Translations under genes and position numbers: made by a program
Shown: in pieces, positions 1 to 8,764 of the stretch
Numbering within the stretch: the stretch's first letter is position 1
Layout of the letters: every line of letters starts with the position of its first letter
The notes under the pieces: generated by a model
Databases searched by the model: none
What the model was told of the DNA's origin: nothing
What the model saw: the letters and a program-made list of their open reading frames with translations, nothing else
Virus record (IMG/VR): IMGVR_UViG_3300048834_000096
Span: 1-64,000 of that record
DNA length: 64,000 nt
Origin: a virus
Strand: one strand, 5' to 3'

Positions 1-69
1 GAGTACGGAAGATATATTAAGATATACGACCCTAAAGCAGCAGCATGGTTCAAGTTGAGGTGGATGTGA
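1..69 (+). CDS. C-terminal end of a small WC/DALMFKL-family paralogue (partial)
   Basis: Frame 1 is open from the window edge to a TGA at 67-69 and ends in AAAWFKLRWM. This matches the FKLRW tails of the small proteins further along (for example DAMMFKLRWS), so this is the last part of another member of the same tandem family. The next gene starts on the overlapping TGATG. Function is unknown; the assignment rests only on the tail motif. Confidence 0.6.
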   Translation, partial: EYGRYIKIYDPKAAAWFKLRWM

Positions 70-287
70 TGGTACCATACGGATGGTTTCTCATAATAGT
101 GAATGCTACGGTAGCAGATAAGTTTTCAGTTAGAGATGCTGCTCATGAGTGGATAGTGGCTAACTGCACTGAGTATAGGTTAATCAATGGTCACGTGGCT
201 GTTGCTTGGATGAAAAATGAGTCGGAAGTAGTTAGGTTACTACTAGCAGTAGATGGATTAAGAGTGATGGGTGGAAGTATTGAGTAA
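69..287 (+). CDS. Small paralogous protein, HEWIV-NC type
   Basis: The predicted protein has about 72 residues. I place the start at the ATG that overlaps the previous stop (TGATG), not at the in-frame ATG at 45, which lies inside the preceding gene. The body has an AHEWIVANC core followed by a W-MKNESEVVRLLL helix-like tail. It is clearly similar to the protein at 1487-1708 (AHEWIVMNC, MKHESDVVRLLL), so the two are duplicates within this array. No catalytic motif, signal peptide or membrane segment is visible. The function is unknown. Confidence 0.6.
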   Translation: MVPYGWFLIIVNATVADKFSVRDAAHEWIVANCTEYRLINGHVAVAWMKNESEVVRLLLAVDGLRVMGGSIE

Positions 288-487
288 TGGAAGAATCAGT
301 ATATTGTCTTTGGTTAGCTTATGGTCGGCGAGATGAGCTAGTAGTGTGGGCTAGAGCTAATTTTATCGGACCTTGGCACGATGATATACATGGGGCAATA
401 TACTGTGTGTCCGAGCAGGATGTTGTCCTAGCTAAGTTAACCTTCACGCAGCTTATTGTTAAGTTGATTCCCAATTTTTATAATTAA
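287..487 (+). CDS. Small paralogous protein, W-A-N type
   Basis: The predicted protein has 66 residues and its ATG overlaps the previous stop (TAATG), suggesting translational coupling. It has LVVWARANFIGPW, then a short beta-like stretch and EQDVVLAKLTF. Its neighbour at 496-720 has the same order (LIEWANTNCNGLW, EADVVFAKLQF), so the two are divergent duplicates. This fits the general family pattern W-x2-N-[CF] followed by [DE]-[AV]-x2-[FA]-KL. The function is unknown. Confidence 0.6.
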   Translation: MEESVYCLWLAYGRRDELVVWARANFIGPWHDDIHGAIYCVSEQDVVLAKLTFTQLIVKLIPNFYN

Positions 488-495
488 GGTTTAAA

Positions 496-720
496 ATGGA
501 TATCCCAGCTGAGTATCATGTGGCGTATCATGTGTCACCATCTCATTCCACTATTGATAATCTAATTGAGTGGGCCAATACTAATTGTAATGGCCTGTGG
601 CTTAATCTGTATGGGTCTGTATACCTGTTTTCAGAGGCAGATGTTGTGTTCGCTAAACTGCAGTTCAATAATCTTAAAGTTGAGCAGGTTCGAATTCGGG
701 TTAGCACAGTATCATCTTGA
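496..720 (+). CDS. Small paralogous protein, W-A-N type
   Basis: The predicted protein has 74 residues. It has LIEWANTNCNGLW in the middle and EADVVFAKLQF near the end, the same layout as the gene just upstream. It closes the first run of the array; an intergenic region with a strong promoter-like sequence follows. No recognised domain is present. The family resembles uncharacterised small proteins of other T4-like phages, but that is from memory and not checked here. Confidence 0.6.
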   Translation: MDIPAEYHVAYHVSPSHSTIDNLIEWANTNCNGLWLNLYGSVYLFSEADVVFAKLQFNNLKVEQVRIRVSTVSS

Positions 721-741
721 TTACTAAGTATAATTTAGTTC

Positions 742-770
742 TTGACAATTATTGATAATTCCTTTATAAT
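742..770 (+). promoter_or_regulatory. Sigma70-type promoter, consensus
   Basis: TTGACA at 742-747 and TATAAT at 765-770 are separated by 17 bases, a perfect consensus for host housekeeping RNA polymerase. It would drive the second run of small paralogues beginning at 800. Such strong host-type promoters are typical of early expression in T4-like phages. Confidence 0.8.
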
Positions 771-799
771 CAAGACATTATGAAACTGCAGTTCCTAGA

Positions 800-1105
800 A
801 TGCAAGAATATGTGACTATGGACACTACTACATCAAAGACCGAGTGTAAGACGTTTGCTGACATTGTAGATACAATGTCACCTCATGCGCTCCTGAGTGG
901 TTCCCTCGAGAGATACACTGCTAAGAAGAGAAGACAATTTGCTGATGATCCAGAACTTGCTATTTATTTTAACGGGAATAGTGCCGAGGTCTTTAAATGG
1001 CTGGAACTTCACTGCCAGGAAAAATCAATATTGCATGATTGGGCACGAGTTGTAGAATTCAGGTCTAAGCAGGACGCCTTACTGTTCAGGTTGAGATGGT
1101 CATGA
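800..1105 (+). CDS. Small paralogous protein with N-terminal extension
   Basis: At up to 101 residues this is the longest member of the array. Residues from about 50 on carry the family core: VFKWLELHC, then VVEFRSKQDALLFRLRWS at the C-terminus. The N-terminal half is Thr/Lys-rich and not shared with its neighbours. No good ribosome binding site precedes the ATG at 800; an in-frame ATG at 818 is an alternative. The gene ends in the ATGGTCATGA junction that recurs between members. The function is unknown. Confidence 0.6.
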   Translation: MQEYVTMDTTTSKTECKTFADIVDTMSPHALLSGSLERYTAKKRRQFADDPELAIYFNGNSAEVFKWLELHCQEKSILHDWARVVEFRSKQDALLFRLRWS

Positions 1106-1278
1106 ATGAATATCTAGCTAGGCAGTTCCCTTTTAGTGTGACATTCATGGATCGCACAATATTTTCTATTCATCAGTGGTGTGAGGAGAATTGCAGCGGT
1201 CGCTTTTGGTTCTCTGAGTCTGGTGTGGTTAGGTTTGACAATTCGTATGATGCACTGATGATTCGCCTGTGGTTATGA
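1102..1278 (+). CDS. Small paralogous protein, WCEENC type
   Basis: The protein has 58 residues when started at the ATG of the ATGA overlap (1102); the ATG two codons earlier is also possible. It shows the family core most clearly: HQWCEENCSGRFWF, then VVRFDNSYDALMIRL. It ends in another ATGA overlap with the next gene, so translation of the run is probably coupled. The function is unknown. Confidence 0.65.
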   Translation: MNEYLARQFPFSVTFMDRTIFSIHQWCEENCSGRFWFSESGVVRFDNSYDALMIRLWL

Positions 1279-1490
1279 TTCGTGTCAACTCATCTCCTCA
1301 TATAAACCATCCATGGTATAAAGTTCAATTTAATTGGTACCAAGTTGCGTTATATGATCTAACCAGCTGGTGTGACAACCATCCTTCGAAGGGTAGGTAC
1401 ACTGTCAGGTATCATGAGCTTGGACATCCATCTGCTATAGCATTCGAATTCGAAGAAGATGCTATGATGTTCAAGTTGAGATGGTCATGA
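1275..1490 (+). CDS. Small paralogous protein, SWCDN type
   Basis: The protein has 71 residues, started at the ATGA overlap. It has LTSWCDNHPSKGRY in the middle and FEFEEDAMMFKLRWS at the end, the fullest version of the C-terminal family motif. The junction to the next gene repeats the ATGGTCATGA seen between 1096 and 1105, which is the DNA trace expected from tandem duplication. The function is unknown. Confidence 0.65.
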   Translation: MIRVNSSPHINHPWYKVQFNWYQVALYDLTSWCDNHPSKGRYTVRYHELGHPSAIAFEFEEDAMMFKLRWS

Positions 1491-1708
1491 CTGAATTCCT
1501 AATCACAGTTGATGGTAAATATTATCATGACCATCAAGATAGAGAAATTAAGAAAAAAGCACATGAGTGGATTGTAATGAATTGTGATAGTGATTATCAA
1601 CTACTACATGGGTATGGAAAGGTGTCACGAATGAAACATGAGTCAGATGTAGTTCGACTCCTGCTATCTGTAGGAGGACTTCAAGCTGTTCGTTGCATAA
1701 AAACATAG
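1487..1708 (+). CDS. Small paralogous protein, HEWIV-NC type
   Basis: The protein has 73 residues when started at the ATGA overlap. AHEWIVMNC and MKHESDVVRLLL match the protein at 69-287, while the first 25 residues differ. The two HEWIV-type genes bracket the array, so at least two lineages of the family were duplicated here. The gene is followed by a weak hairpin and about 250 bases without a gene. The function is unknown. Confidence 0.65.
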   Translation: MTEFLITVDGKYYHDHQDREIKKKAHEWIVMNCDSDYQLLHGYGKVSRMKHESDVVRLLLSVGGLQAVRCIKT

Positions 1709-1712
1709 ATAT

Positions 1713-1747
1713 GTTGCTAAACAGGCAGCAACTGATATTTTGCGTTT
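1713..1747 (+). terminator. Weak intrinsic terminator after the paralogue array
   Basis: GTTGCT at 1713-1718 can pair with AGCAAC at 1727-1732 and is followed by T-rich sequence ending in TTTTTT. The stem is only 6 bp, so termination would be partial. The rest of the 1709-1914 gap shows no ORF that I can support. Confidence 0.4.
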
Positions 1748-1914
1748 TTTAGAACTTTAAAATCAAGATATTACGAAGGTCAAAAATGAGTTTTATTTGA
1801 CCATGTATGTCCATACATCCTCGATATGCTTAACCATCAAGCACTACCCGTTTTCTCTATAACTTAAGAATAAACAAGCAGTTGTAAAAATATCTACATT
1901 CTTAGATACTTTGT

Positions 1915-1923
1915 TGATATAAT
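1915..1923 (+). promoter_or_regulatory. Extended -10 promoter
   Basis: TGATATAAT is an extended -10 element (TG-n-TATAAT) without a convincing -35. It lies about 40 bases upstream of the preferred start at 1964 and probably drives that gene and the next. Confidence 0.5.
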
Positions 1924-1963
1924 GACGAAGTACTATGAAGACTCACTGATAAGGAGTAACAGC

Positions 1964-2149
1964 ATGAAAGTAAAGATTGCTTTGAATGGAACAGGTGGTG
2001 AATTGGTCTCTTATGTAATTGAGGTCTCGAATAGCAATGATATTGCTATTCAGAAGGAACTGATTAGACTGCTTGAGGTCGATGATCGAACCAATATTGG
2101 ACTTCTTCGGATTGGTGATTCGATTACTATCACTGAAGTAGAAGAATGA
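1964..2149 (+). CDS. Small protein of unknown function
   Basis: The protein has 61 residues, starting MKVKIALNG. I chose this start because AAGGAG lies at 1951-1956, seven bases upstream; the in-frame ATG at 1922 overlaps the -10 element and has no ribosome binding site. The sequence looks like a small alpha/beta protein with a regular acidic C-terminus (RIGDSITITEVEE). It overlaps the next gene by ATGA. I do not recognise it and it lacks the WC/DALMFKL pattern of its neighbours. Confidence 0.6.
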   Translation: MKVKIALNGTGGELVSYVIEVSNSNDIAIQKELIRLLEVDDRTNIGLLRIGDSITITEVEE

Positions 2150-2370
2150 GAGCAAGTGAATCAGCTAAGTGGCACTGGACTCAGGTATCAATAGAATGTC
2201 GAACAGATAGGAAATTTTACTTCTGTATTCTATGGTGTAAAGAGCATGAATCTAATAGTAGATATTACATCTCAACCTCAGATTCTATCTTACCAGATTC
2301 AAGCTTAAGCACACTTAGAATATATTTCGAAGACCCAAAAGATGCTTTGATGTTTAAGCTAGCTAATTAA
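2146..2370 (+). CDS. Small WC/DALMFKL-family paralogue
   Basis: The protein has 74 residues and shares the family plan: CILWCKEHESNSRYY, then IYFEDPKDALMFKLAN. It is separated from the main array by a promoter and one unrelated small gene but is clearly the same family. It starts on an ATGA overlap and is followed by an AT-rich hairpin and the left copy of the 74-bp repeat. The function is unknown. Confidence 0.65.
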   Translation: MRASESAKWHWTQVSIECRTDRKFYFCILWCKEHESNSRYYISTSDSILPDSSLSTLRIYFEDPKDALMFKLAN

Positions 2371-2371
2371 G

Positions 2372-2399
2372 AAAAGATATAGAGATCTAAATATCTTTT
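2372..2399 (+). terminator. AT-rich hairpin, possible terminator
   Basis: AAAAGATAT at 2372-2380 pairs with ATATCTTTT at 2391-2399 (9 bp) and ends in a run of T. It follows the last gene of the left block, so a terminator is reasonable, though the stem lacks GC pairs. Confidence 0.45.
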
Positions 2400-2471
2400 T
2401 AAATTTGGTTTTATATTACATACCGAAGCAGCAACAAGCACATACTGACATGCGATTTATTTATTGTCAAA
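2398..2471 (+). repeat. 74-bp perfect direct repeat, left copy
   Basis: This stretch is identical to 37906-37979. It includes the core CCGAAGCAGCAACAAGCACA and ends in TTATTTATTGTCAAA. A second, shorter similarity (TAAATCAATA-GTTATA) follows both copies. Both lie in non-coding gaps about 90-115 bases before rightward genes (gp25 here, uvsY at the other copy). It could be a shared control element or a recombination site. Apart from this repeat and the late promoter, the 2371-2584 gap contains nothing I can name. Confidence 0.9.
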
Positions 2472-2546
2472 CCTCAACTCAACTCATTTTTATTCCCTAA
2501 GTAAATCAATAAGTTATAAAACACCACTTCTCTGTTAATTTCACCT

Positions 2547-2554
2547 GATAAATA
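2547..2554 (+). promoter_or_regulatory. T4-type late promoter (GATAAATA)
   Basis: GATAAATA resembles the T4 late promoter box TATAAATA and sits 31 bases upstream of gp25. The same [GC]ATAAATA box precedes gp18, gp22, the lipoprotein gene and the minus-strand Ig-like gene. Recognition by the gp55 sigma factor encoded at 40506 is inferred. Confidence 0.6.
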
Positions 2555-2584
2555 TATCATTGCACCTCCAATGATATAGAATAG

Positions 2585-2968
2585 ATGTCACACACGTACA
2601 GAGATATAGACCTTTCATTCAAGAAGCACCCCGGTACAGGGGATGTTCTTAAGAAATTTGATGTTGATGCAGTCAAGGCTGCAATAAAACACATATTTCT
2701 AACTACAGGATATGAAAAGCCCTTCTCTCCTGACTTCGGTATGGGGATTAACCACTTGCTGTTTGAAAATATGACTCCTGCCTCTAAAATGATTCTCAAG
2801 AGAAAAGTCAGAGAGCAAGTGTTCTCATATGAACCCCGAGCTGCCATTGATGACGTGAGGGTCATACTGCAACCTGATAGAAATACAGTGTACGTTGCTC
2901 TAGAGTTTCACGTCATAGGTGACCCTGAACCCCACTCCATAAACATATCAGTAGAGAGAGTTAGATGA
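2585..2968 (+). CDS. 25: Baseplate wedge protein gp25
   Basis: The protein has 127 residues (T4 gp25 has 132). In T4 it joins the wedge to the hub and nucleates sheath polymerisation. The sequence has the expected gp25/lysozyme-like layout: an N-terminal FSPDFGMGINHLLFE stretch, the conserved EPR near residue 84 (SYEPRAAI) and a final V-x-L-EFHVIG strand. It heads the virion operon, directly downstream of a late promoter, and overlaps gp6 by ATGA as expected for coupled wedge proteins. Confidence 0.9.
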   Translation: MSHTYRDIDLSFKKHPGTGDVLKKFDVDAVKAAIKHIFLTTGYEKPFSPDFGMGINHLLFENMTPASKMILKRKVREQVFSYEPRAAIDDVRVILQPDRNTVYVALEFHVIGDPEPHSINISVERVR

Positions 2969-4752
2969 GCATAGACACAAAAACCAGAATAACTACGCTT
3001 GAGTTTGATGATATACGAGCTGACATTAAGCAGTATCTATCATCTCAGGCTGAGTTTACCGACCACAATTTTGATGCGTCTGGTCTGTCAGTAATATTGG
3101 ACATATTGGCGTACAACTCACACTACCAAGCCCTCTTGGCTAACTATGCCGTAAATGAATTGTTCATAGACACTGCTGCTAAGAGATCTTCTATTGTGTC
3201 ACGAGCGAAGGAGTTGGGCTATGTACCCATCTCAATGACTGCTGCTCGAGCAAAACTAAACATTGTAGTAACCAATGTACCAGGGAACCCTAGCAGTCTC
3301 ATTATACCTACAGGAACACAATTCACAGTAAGCATAAATGATGAGGACTACACATTTAACACTATTACAGTGTATGATTCTGTTGTGGAGACAGGGTCTC
3401 CTAACACATACACTTTCTCAGGTGTTATGATATATGAGGGTACCTACACGAGGAACATATACTCATACGACCGTCTAAACCCACTACTAACCATACCCAA
3501 TGAAAACATTGATATTAACACGTTATCTGTTTTTGTGAGGGAGAACTATAGTGACGGATATCTTGAGTACTCCCGAGTCAATTCATTCTTATCATTGGAT
3601 GGAACGTCAAAAGTCTATTACCTGCAGGAGGGTTATGACTCGAAGTATCAAATATACTTCGGTGATGGTGTAGTAGGATACAATCCAATAGACACTTCAT
3701 CAGTACAGATAAACTACGTAACATGCAACGGAAGTGATGCCAATAATGGGAACACCTTTAGCTTCTATAGTGAACCTGCAGGCTGGGCGGGTTCAGATAT
3801 TGTTATATCAACCATTGAGCAATCATCGGGGGGTGAAGACAGAGAATCTGAACTAAGCATAAAACATAATGCATTGAACTTCTACGGAATACAAAACCGA
3901 GCAGTAGTTGCGAAGGACTACTCGATGTTAGTCAAAGCGTTCCCTGCTGTACGAACAAAATCTGTAGTTGCTTGGGGTGGGGAGGATAACGTACCACCAA
4001 AGTTCAATACTGTCTTCCTCAGTGTGGTTCCTAAAGAGGGTGAGATCTTGATCCCATCCGATCAAGAGTTAATAGTAGACTACCTAAAAACCAAGGCAGT
4101 AGCTAATATGAACTTTGAGTTCGTAGATCCTGAATATATTGACCTTAAAGTCACAACTGTTATCACGTATGATAAGAGACTGTTAGACATTGCAGTTGGT
4201 GTGTTGGAGTCTGACACTAAGTCGGTCATATATGACTACGTAACTACTACATTAAACCCATCACTGTTTGAGGGGGTCTTCAGGAAGTCAAGTCTGTTAA
4301 CCACAATAGATAAGAGTGCTGCTGCTATTATATCAAACACCACTAACTTGTCCCTTATTAAGGAAGTGATCCCCAACTTCTATCATGAAGATCAGATAAA
4401 GTTCACCTTCTCAAACGAACTGAATCAAGACTATAAGGCGCCTGCGGTAATATCAAGTGGGTTCTACGTAGGAGATATAAATAACATCATGTACTTAGAG
4501 GATGACAAGAGTGGGAGTCTTAGGTTAGTGTACTACTATGATGAGGAAAAGGTTATAGAAAATGCAGCTGCGGGTACGATCGACTACATTACTGGAGCAA
4601 TATATGTGAACCCAATACTAATCAGTAAAACCGTCTTGGATAAACTGTATTTTTATGCAACGGTTAAGGAGGATGATATAAGTTTTGGTCAGAATATCAT
4701 CCCTAGAATAAGAGAGTTGAACATATCAGTGCAATCAAGGACAGCATCCTAA
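2965..4752 (+). CDS. 6: Baseplate wedge protein gp6
   Basis: The protein has 595 residues (T4 gp6 has 660). This is the phage baseplate J-like wedge protein that forms the dimeric ring around the hub. The N-terminal region FDASGLSVILDILAYNSHYQALLANYAVNELFIDTA is diagnostic for the family, as is the mid-protein YFGDGVVGYNP. It overlaps gp25 by four bases and is followed after one base by the next structural gene. The assignment is by recognised sequence pattern and gene order. Confidence 0.9.
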   Translation: MSIDTKTRITTLEFDDIRADIKQYLSSQAEFTDHNFDASGLSVILDILAYNSHYQALLANYAVNELFIDTAAKRSSIVSRAKELGYVPISMTAARAKLNIVVTNVPGNPSSLIIPTGTQFTVSINDEDYTFNTITVYDSVVETGSPNTYTFSGVMIYEGTYTRNIYSYDRLNPLLTIPNENIDINTLSVFVRENYSDGYLEYSRVNSFLSLDGTSKVYYLQEGYDSKYQIYFGDGVVGYNPIDTSSVQINYVTCNGSDANNGNTFSFYSEPAGWAGSDIVISTIEQSSGGEDRESELSIKHNALNFYGIQNRAVVAKDYSMLVKAFPAVRTKSVVAWGGEDNVPPKFNTVFLSVVPKEGEILIPSDQELIVDYLKTKAVANMNFEFVDPEYIDLKVTTVITYDKRLLDIAVGVLESDTKSVIYDYVTTTLNPSLFEGVFRKSSLLTTIDKSAAAIISNTTNLSLIKEVIPNFYHEDQIKFTFSNELNQDYKAPAVISSGFYVGDINNIMYLEDDKSGSLRLVYYYDEEKVIENAAAGTIDYITGAIYVNPILISKTVLDKLYFYATVKEDDISFGQNIIPRIRELNISVQSRTAS

Positions 4753-4753
4753 C

Positions 4754-7700
4754 ATGGTAAAGGCACTAACGTCAGATGTTGTAGCGTATCAAATACCCGA
4801 CTACCTAAGAGCAGCTCATCCAAATCTCAAGAAGTTTCTTCAGTACTACTATCAATGGGCTGAGCAGGAAAGTAGTGGTACAGGGGTTCTCAATAGACTG
4901 ATTCAGAATAAAGACATAGACACTGCAAGTGAGTACTATGCAGATCGAACAGTAGGAATGTTCTTGCATCTATTTCCTGAAACATCCCACATAAACAAAA
5001 CTATATTAGTAAAAAATATACGAGAGTTTTTTACTGCTAAGGGATCATTGCCCACGTTTGAATTCCTAATGCGGGCTATATTCAATGAGGATGTTACATT
5101 ATCCTGGCAGAGTGAATTTGTTCTCCGACCGTCCGACAATAAGTACATACATGATGTAACTATAGCAGTTGAAGTGGGTACTGGGGACTTTACCAAAATA
5201 TTGGGAGCTAAAATAGAACAAACCCTACCATGGTATGCATCAGGGTATGCTATATCATATGAGATAGCGAATATTGGTGGCCGAGATGTGTGCATCATTC
5301 TGTTAGATCATAAGAAGGTAATTAATACGTTTGAAGTGGGCAGTGCAGTAAGATTCTTACACCGTGACGTGTTACTGCAAGACGCAACTGAGAATGATTA
5401 TGCAACCGGTACTGTTCTTCCTCTTTTGGGTACCTCGAGTGTTGTTTGGGGTGGTAGTGGTTACATTCCTGGCGATAGAGTGAATTTAATCAACGGTAAT
5501 GGAGTGAGAGCTTTAGCTGTTATTGAGGAAGTAAACGCAGGAACAATTGATGAAGTAATGATTGAGAATGGGGGTTACGGCTATGCTGTAGGTGATACTG
5601 TTAGTGCAACGAATAGTCAATCTGAATTTAGTGGTGTAGTATCTACCGTAGATGGAACGGGAGCTGAGGTTGGTGTTAGGTTGGAAGTAAACGACGTGTA
5701 TGCAATGCATAATGGGTATGCATATGCTGTGGGTGACATACTTGAAGCAACCAATCTTGGGGTCAGAGATCTGTCTGTACTACCACTTAGAATTCAGGTG
5801 ACTGCAGTTGATTCTACCTGGGAACTGCTGAACATTGAAATAAACAATCCTGGTATAGGGTATCGTTACTTTAGTCCTGTCATCTACAATCCTACAGGTG
5901 ATAGTATCGTTGCTGGACTGAGTGCAACAGCGATATTTAATGACCTAGCTGATAAGAATGCTGTTATAGGATACACGCAATCTATGGTGAGTAACGGGTC
6001 AATCTTGGATGTTAAATTAGATGCTGTACCTTCAATATCAGCAAACAACCTACAATTTAAGGTAAACGGGTTTGGTGCAACAGCTACCGCTACTATAACC
6101 ACCAATTCAATATCATCTGTCACAGTAAACACTAATGGGTGGAACTATGTAGATCCTATATTAGAGGTGGTTGGTGATGGTGTGGGAGCTATCCTGAGAC
6201 CTACCGTCGACTCAAACGGCCGTATAACAGCCATTACAGTTGCTGCTGGAGGCAGTGGGTATACTACAGCGTCGATTATTATTAAGGAAAGGTCTGGTTC
6301 TGACTTCTCTGCTGATTTACTGATAAATGACCAAACTCTAAGTAAGGGACAGGTAGTATCCTTCAACATAATTTCTAGGGGTGTATATGAGAGAGATGTT
6401 TCTGCGTACAACATTCCATTCGTTAATCTAACAGGATCAGGCCATGGGTTTGTGGCTGATGTGGATTACAGATTATACGATGCATCTATACATGAAGTTG
6501 GGCATAACTATTCTGACGTATCTTTTGATCTTTCAAGTGGTCGGGGTCGAGGGGCCGAATTTAGAGTTCACTTGGATGCTGGATCAGTTGATAGGATTGA
6601 AGTTGTTGATGGAGGATCAGGATATTCGAGTGGTGCAACTGTAGTATATGATACTAGTGCGGGTGTTAATGCAGTACTAACTACAAACGTGGTTGCTGGT
6701 GTTATAAAATCAGTTGATATTGTTAGTGGTGGATCTGGTTATACATTGCAGACTTTCGGTCTTCTGCAAGAAACAGGGGATAGTTTATTAATAAATGTTG
6801 ATGACTCCTTATTGTATGATTCACTAACAGATAACCTGTTTATCTCTCATGGATCTCCTGGATCACTTTCCGTCACGTTATCTGACTCTTCAGTTATTTC
6901 AGGTATAAAGGTGGTTGATGGTGGGTCTGGGCTGTGGGATACTTCAGAAGTACCCCCACTAAAACTAAATGTGAACTCAATAACTGGGTATGGGGTATTG
7001 CTGCATCCCATTATAGAGAGTGGTGTGATAATAAAGGTCAAGGTGCTGCACGCTGGGACTAACTACTCCGAGGGAGATACTATAACTGTCACTGGATCGG
7101 GTTCTGGTGCAGTGTTAGTGCCTGAAGTATTTGATGGTAAGATTATCAGAGTGTATATCAACAATGGTGGTGTCAACTACCAATATGGAACACAAACATA
7201 TCTTAGGGGTGATGGCAAAGGAGCCCAATATAACCTAAACATTAATACTGGTATAGAAGGTGTGATAATTCATAGTGGGGGAACTCACGTTTCAGTACCT
7301 ACCCTAACCGTAACAGATCCAACAGGATCTGGGGCATCACTTCGAGCAGTATTAACTGATGGAACCATATCCAATGTTATTGTTGAAACCTCAGGTGCGT
7401 TCTATTCCAACCCCACTATAGTGGTGGGTAGTGGATCAGGTACGTCATTACAGGCTTTGGTTGAACGAAAAATTCATAGTGTAGATGTGACAAATCATGG
7501 TTCTAATTATACAGTTGCTGGGATTGATGTATTGGGTGATTTCACCTCAAAACCAAAACTTGAGGTAGTAACTGAAAGAAGATATAGATCTCTACGTGAT
7601 TTATTGGTAGTCAATCGTGGGTCTGGGTACACGTCGATACCAACGATTAAAGTGTCAGATTTTAGTGCAGCAGGAAGAATCTCTACTATAGATATAGAAA

Positions 7701-8758
7701 AGAATGATGAATTTAAGGCAGCACCCATACTATCAGTTTCATCTATCTCCGGGTCTGGCGCAGAGGTTTATGCTGCATCCACCACAATAGGTTCGGTGTC
7801 TAAGGTTACGTTTAGGGAGGTTGGAATAGATTATACTGAGATTCCATTACCTGTATTTTATTCTAATATATCATATACGAATGACTCAACATTCATTCCA
7901 GGAGAATCTGTTACTATTAATTCGCTGGTTCATTTAACGGAGGAGGATCTTACTAGTGAGTTAATTTTAGAATCTGGTGTGCCATTTGAATTAGAGGATG
8001 ATTCATCCCTGGACTTGCTGTTTGATGATTACAGGGCCCTTCCTTCATATGGAACTATAAATAGTTATGACACAGAAGTGAACAAAATACGAGTAGTTCC
8101 AGTTGGAAACTATTATGAGTTAACTACTGAAAACTCAGACACTTTAATTACTGAATCTGGCATGGCAATCAACGATGAAATGTCTATTAAAATCAGTGTG
8201 GGTGACGTAGTTGAGGGTGTGAATTCGTTTGCTACGGCAGCAGTTAACAAAGTAGATATAGCAGTGGCCAATATATCACTGTCTGGTATGGCAATCAATA
8301 ACTTTAGATTTGACAACAACTTTAGTATGCTTAGTAACAGAACCATTAAACTTCATGATAACAATATGATACAGGACTTTGCATATGTTATTGACAGTTC
8401 TTTGTCTATGAGGGATTATGATTATGTGGTTACAAATTCCGTTCATCCAGCTGGATATAAGATGTTTGGACGAATGCAGAATACTACCTTTATTCAAACA
8501 AATCAGTCAAATTTGGTTGAGGGTATTGACGAGGGCATAAATATTGTATTACAACCGGGAGCAAATGATTCAATTCAGGTTGTTCCCTTTATGACTTACA
8601 GATGGGTTGAACCAATTAGATTTAGTCTGATAGATACTCCAATGAACGTGTTTTCTGACATTTCTATCAATGAACTAAGTATAGCATCAGGAGATCCTTT
8701 ATTAGATGAAAGGTTACTGATTGGTCGACAAGAGGCTGAAATTACTATAACACCATAA
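4754..8758 (+). CDS. Large baseplate/tail structural protein with GGSGY repeats
   Basis: The protein has 1334 residues. The N-terminus (YQIPDYLRAAHPNLKKFLQYYYQWAEQ) resembles large wedge-associated proteins of cyanophage-type T4-like phages. It contains a degenerate repeat of about 40-50 residues roughly from residue 230 to 1020, each unit with [GH]GSGY or similar, a proline-beta stretch and G[ST]GA (for example VDGGSGYSSG, VSGGSGYTLQ, NRGSGYTSIP). Position between gp6 and gp8 is that of T4 gene 7, so it may be the functional gp7 equivalent, but I see no direct gp7 signature. The C-terminal 250 residues lack repeats. Confidence 0.75.
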   Translation: MVKALTSDVVAYQIPDYLRAAHPNLKKFLQYYYQWAEQESSGTGVLNRLIQNKDIDTASEYYADRTVGMFLHLFPETSHINKTILVKNIREFFTAKGSLPTFEFLMRAIFNEDVTLSWQSEFVLRPSDNKYIHDVTIAVEVGTGDFTKILGAKIEQTLPWYASGYAISYEIANIGGRDVCIILLDHKKVINTFEVGSAVRFLHRDVLLQDATENDYATGTVLPLLGTSSVVWGGSGYIPGDRVNLINGNGVRALAVIEEVNAGTIDEVMIENGGYGYAVGDTVSATNSQSEFSGVVSTVDGTGAEVGVRLEVNDVYAMHNGYAYAVGDILEATNLGVRDLSVLPLRIQVTAVDSTWELLNIEINNPGIGYRYFSPVIYNPTGDSIVAGLSATAIFNDLADKNAVIGYTQSMVSNGSILDVKLDAVPSISANNLQFKVNGFGATATATITTNSISSVTVNTNGWNYVDPILEVVGDGVGAILRPTVDSNGRITAITVAAGGSGYTTASIIIKERSGSDFSADLLINDQTLSKGQVVSFNIISRGVYERDVSAYNIPFVNLTGSGHGFVADVDYRLYDASIHEVGHNYSDVSFDLSSGRGRGAEFRVHLDAGSVDRIEVVDGGSGYSSGATVVYDTSAGVNAVLTTNVVAGVIKSVDIVSGGSGYTLQTFGLLQETGDSLLINVDDSLLYDSLTDNLFISHGSPGSLSVTLSDSSVISGIKVVDGGSGLWDTSEVPPLKLNVNSITGYGVLLHPIIESGVIIKVKVLHAGTNYSEGDTITVTGSGSGAVLVPEVFDGKIIRVYINNGGVNYQYGTQTYLRGDGKGAQYNLNINTGIEGVIIHSGGTHVSVPTLTVTDPTGSGASLRAVLTDGTISNVIVETSGAFYSNPTIVVGSGSGTSLQALVERKIHSVDVTNHGSNYTVAGIDVLGDFTSKPKLEVVTERRYRSLRDLLVVNRGSGYTSIPTIKVSDFSAAGRISTIDIEKNDEFKAAPILSVSSISGSGAEVYAASTTIGSVSKVTFREVGIDYTEIPLPVFYSNISYTNDSTFIPGESVTINSLVHLTEEDLTSELILESGVPFELEDDSSLDLLFDDYRALPSYGTINSYDTEVNKIRVVPVGNYYELTTENSDTLITESGMAINDEMSIKISVGDVVEGVNSFATAAVNKVDIAVANISLSGMAINNFRFDNNFSMLSNRTIKLHDNNMIQDFAYVIDSSLSMRDYDYVVTNSVHPAGYKMFGRMQNTTFIQTNQSNLVEGIDEGINIVLQPGANDSIQVVPFMTYRWVEPIRFSLIDTPMNVFSDISINELSIASGDPLLDERLLIGRQEAEITITP

Positions 8759-8764
8759 ATTAAT

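Noticed and set aside
2398-2471. Minus-strand promoter in the 74-bp repeat
   Set aside because: TTGACA with a 17-base spacer is present, but the -10 (CAGTAT) is poor and no minus-strand gene follows either copy.
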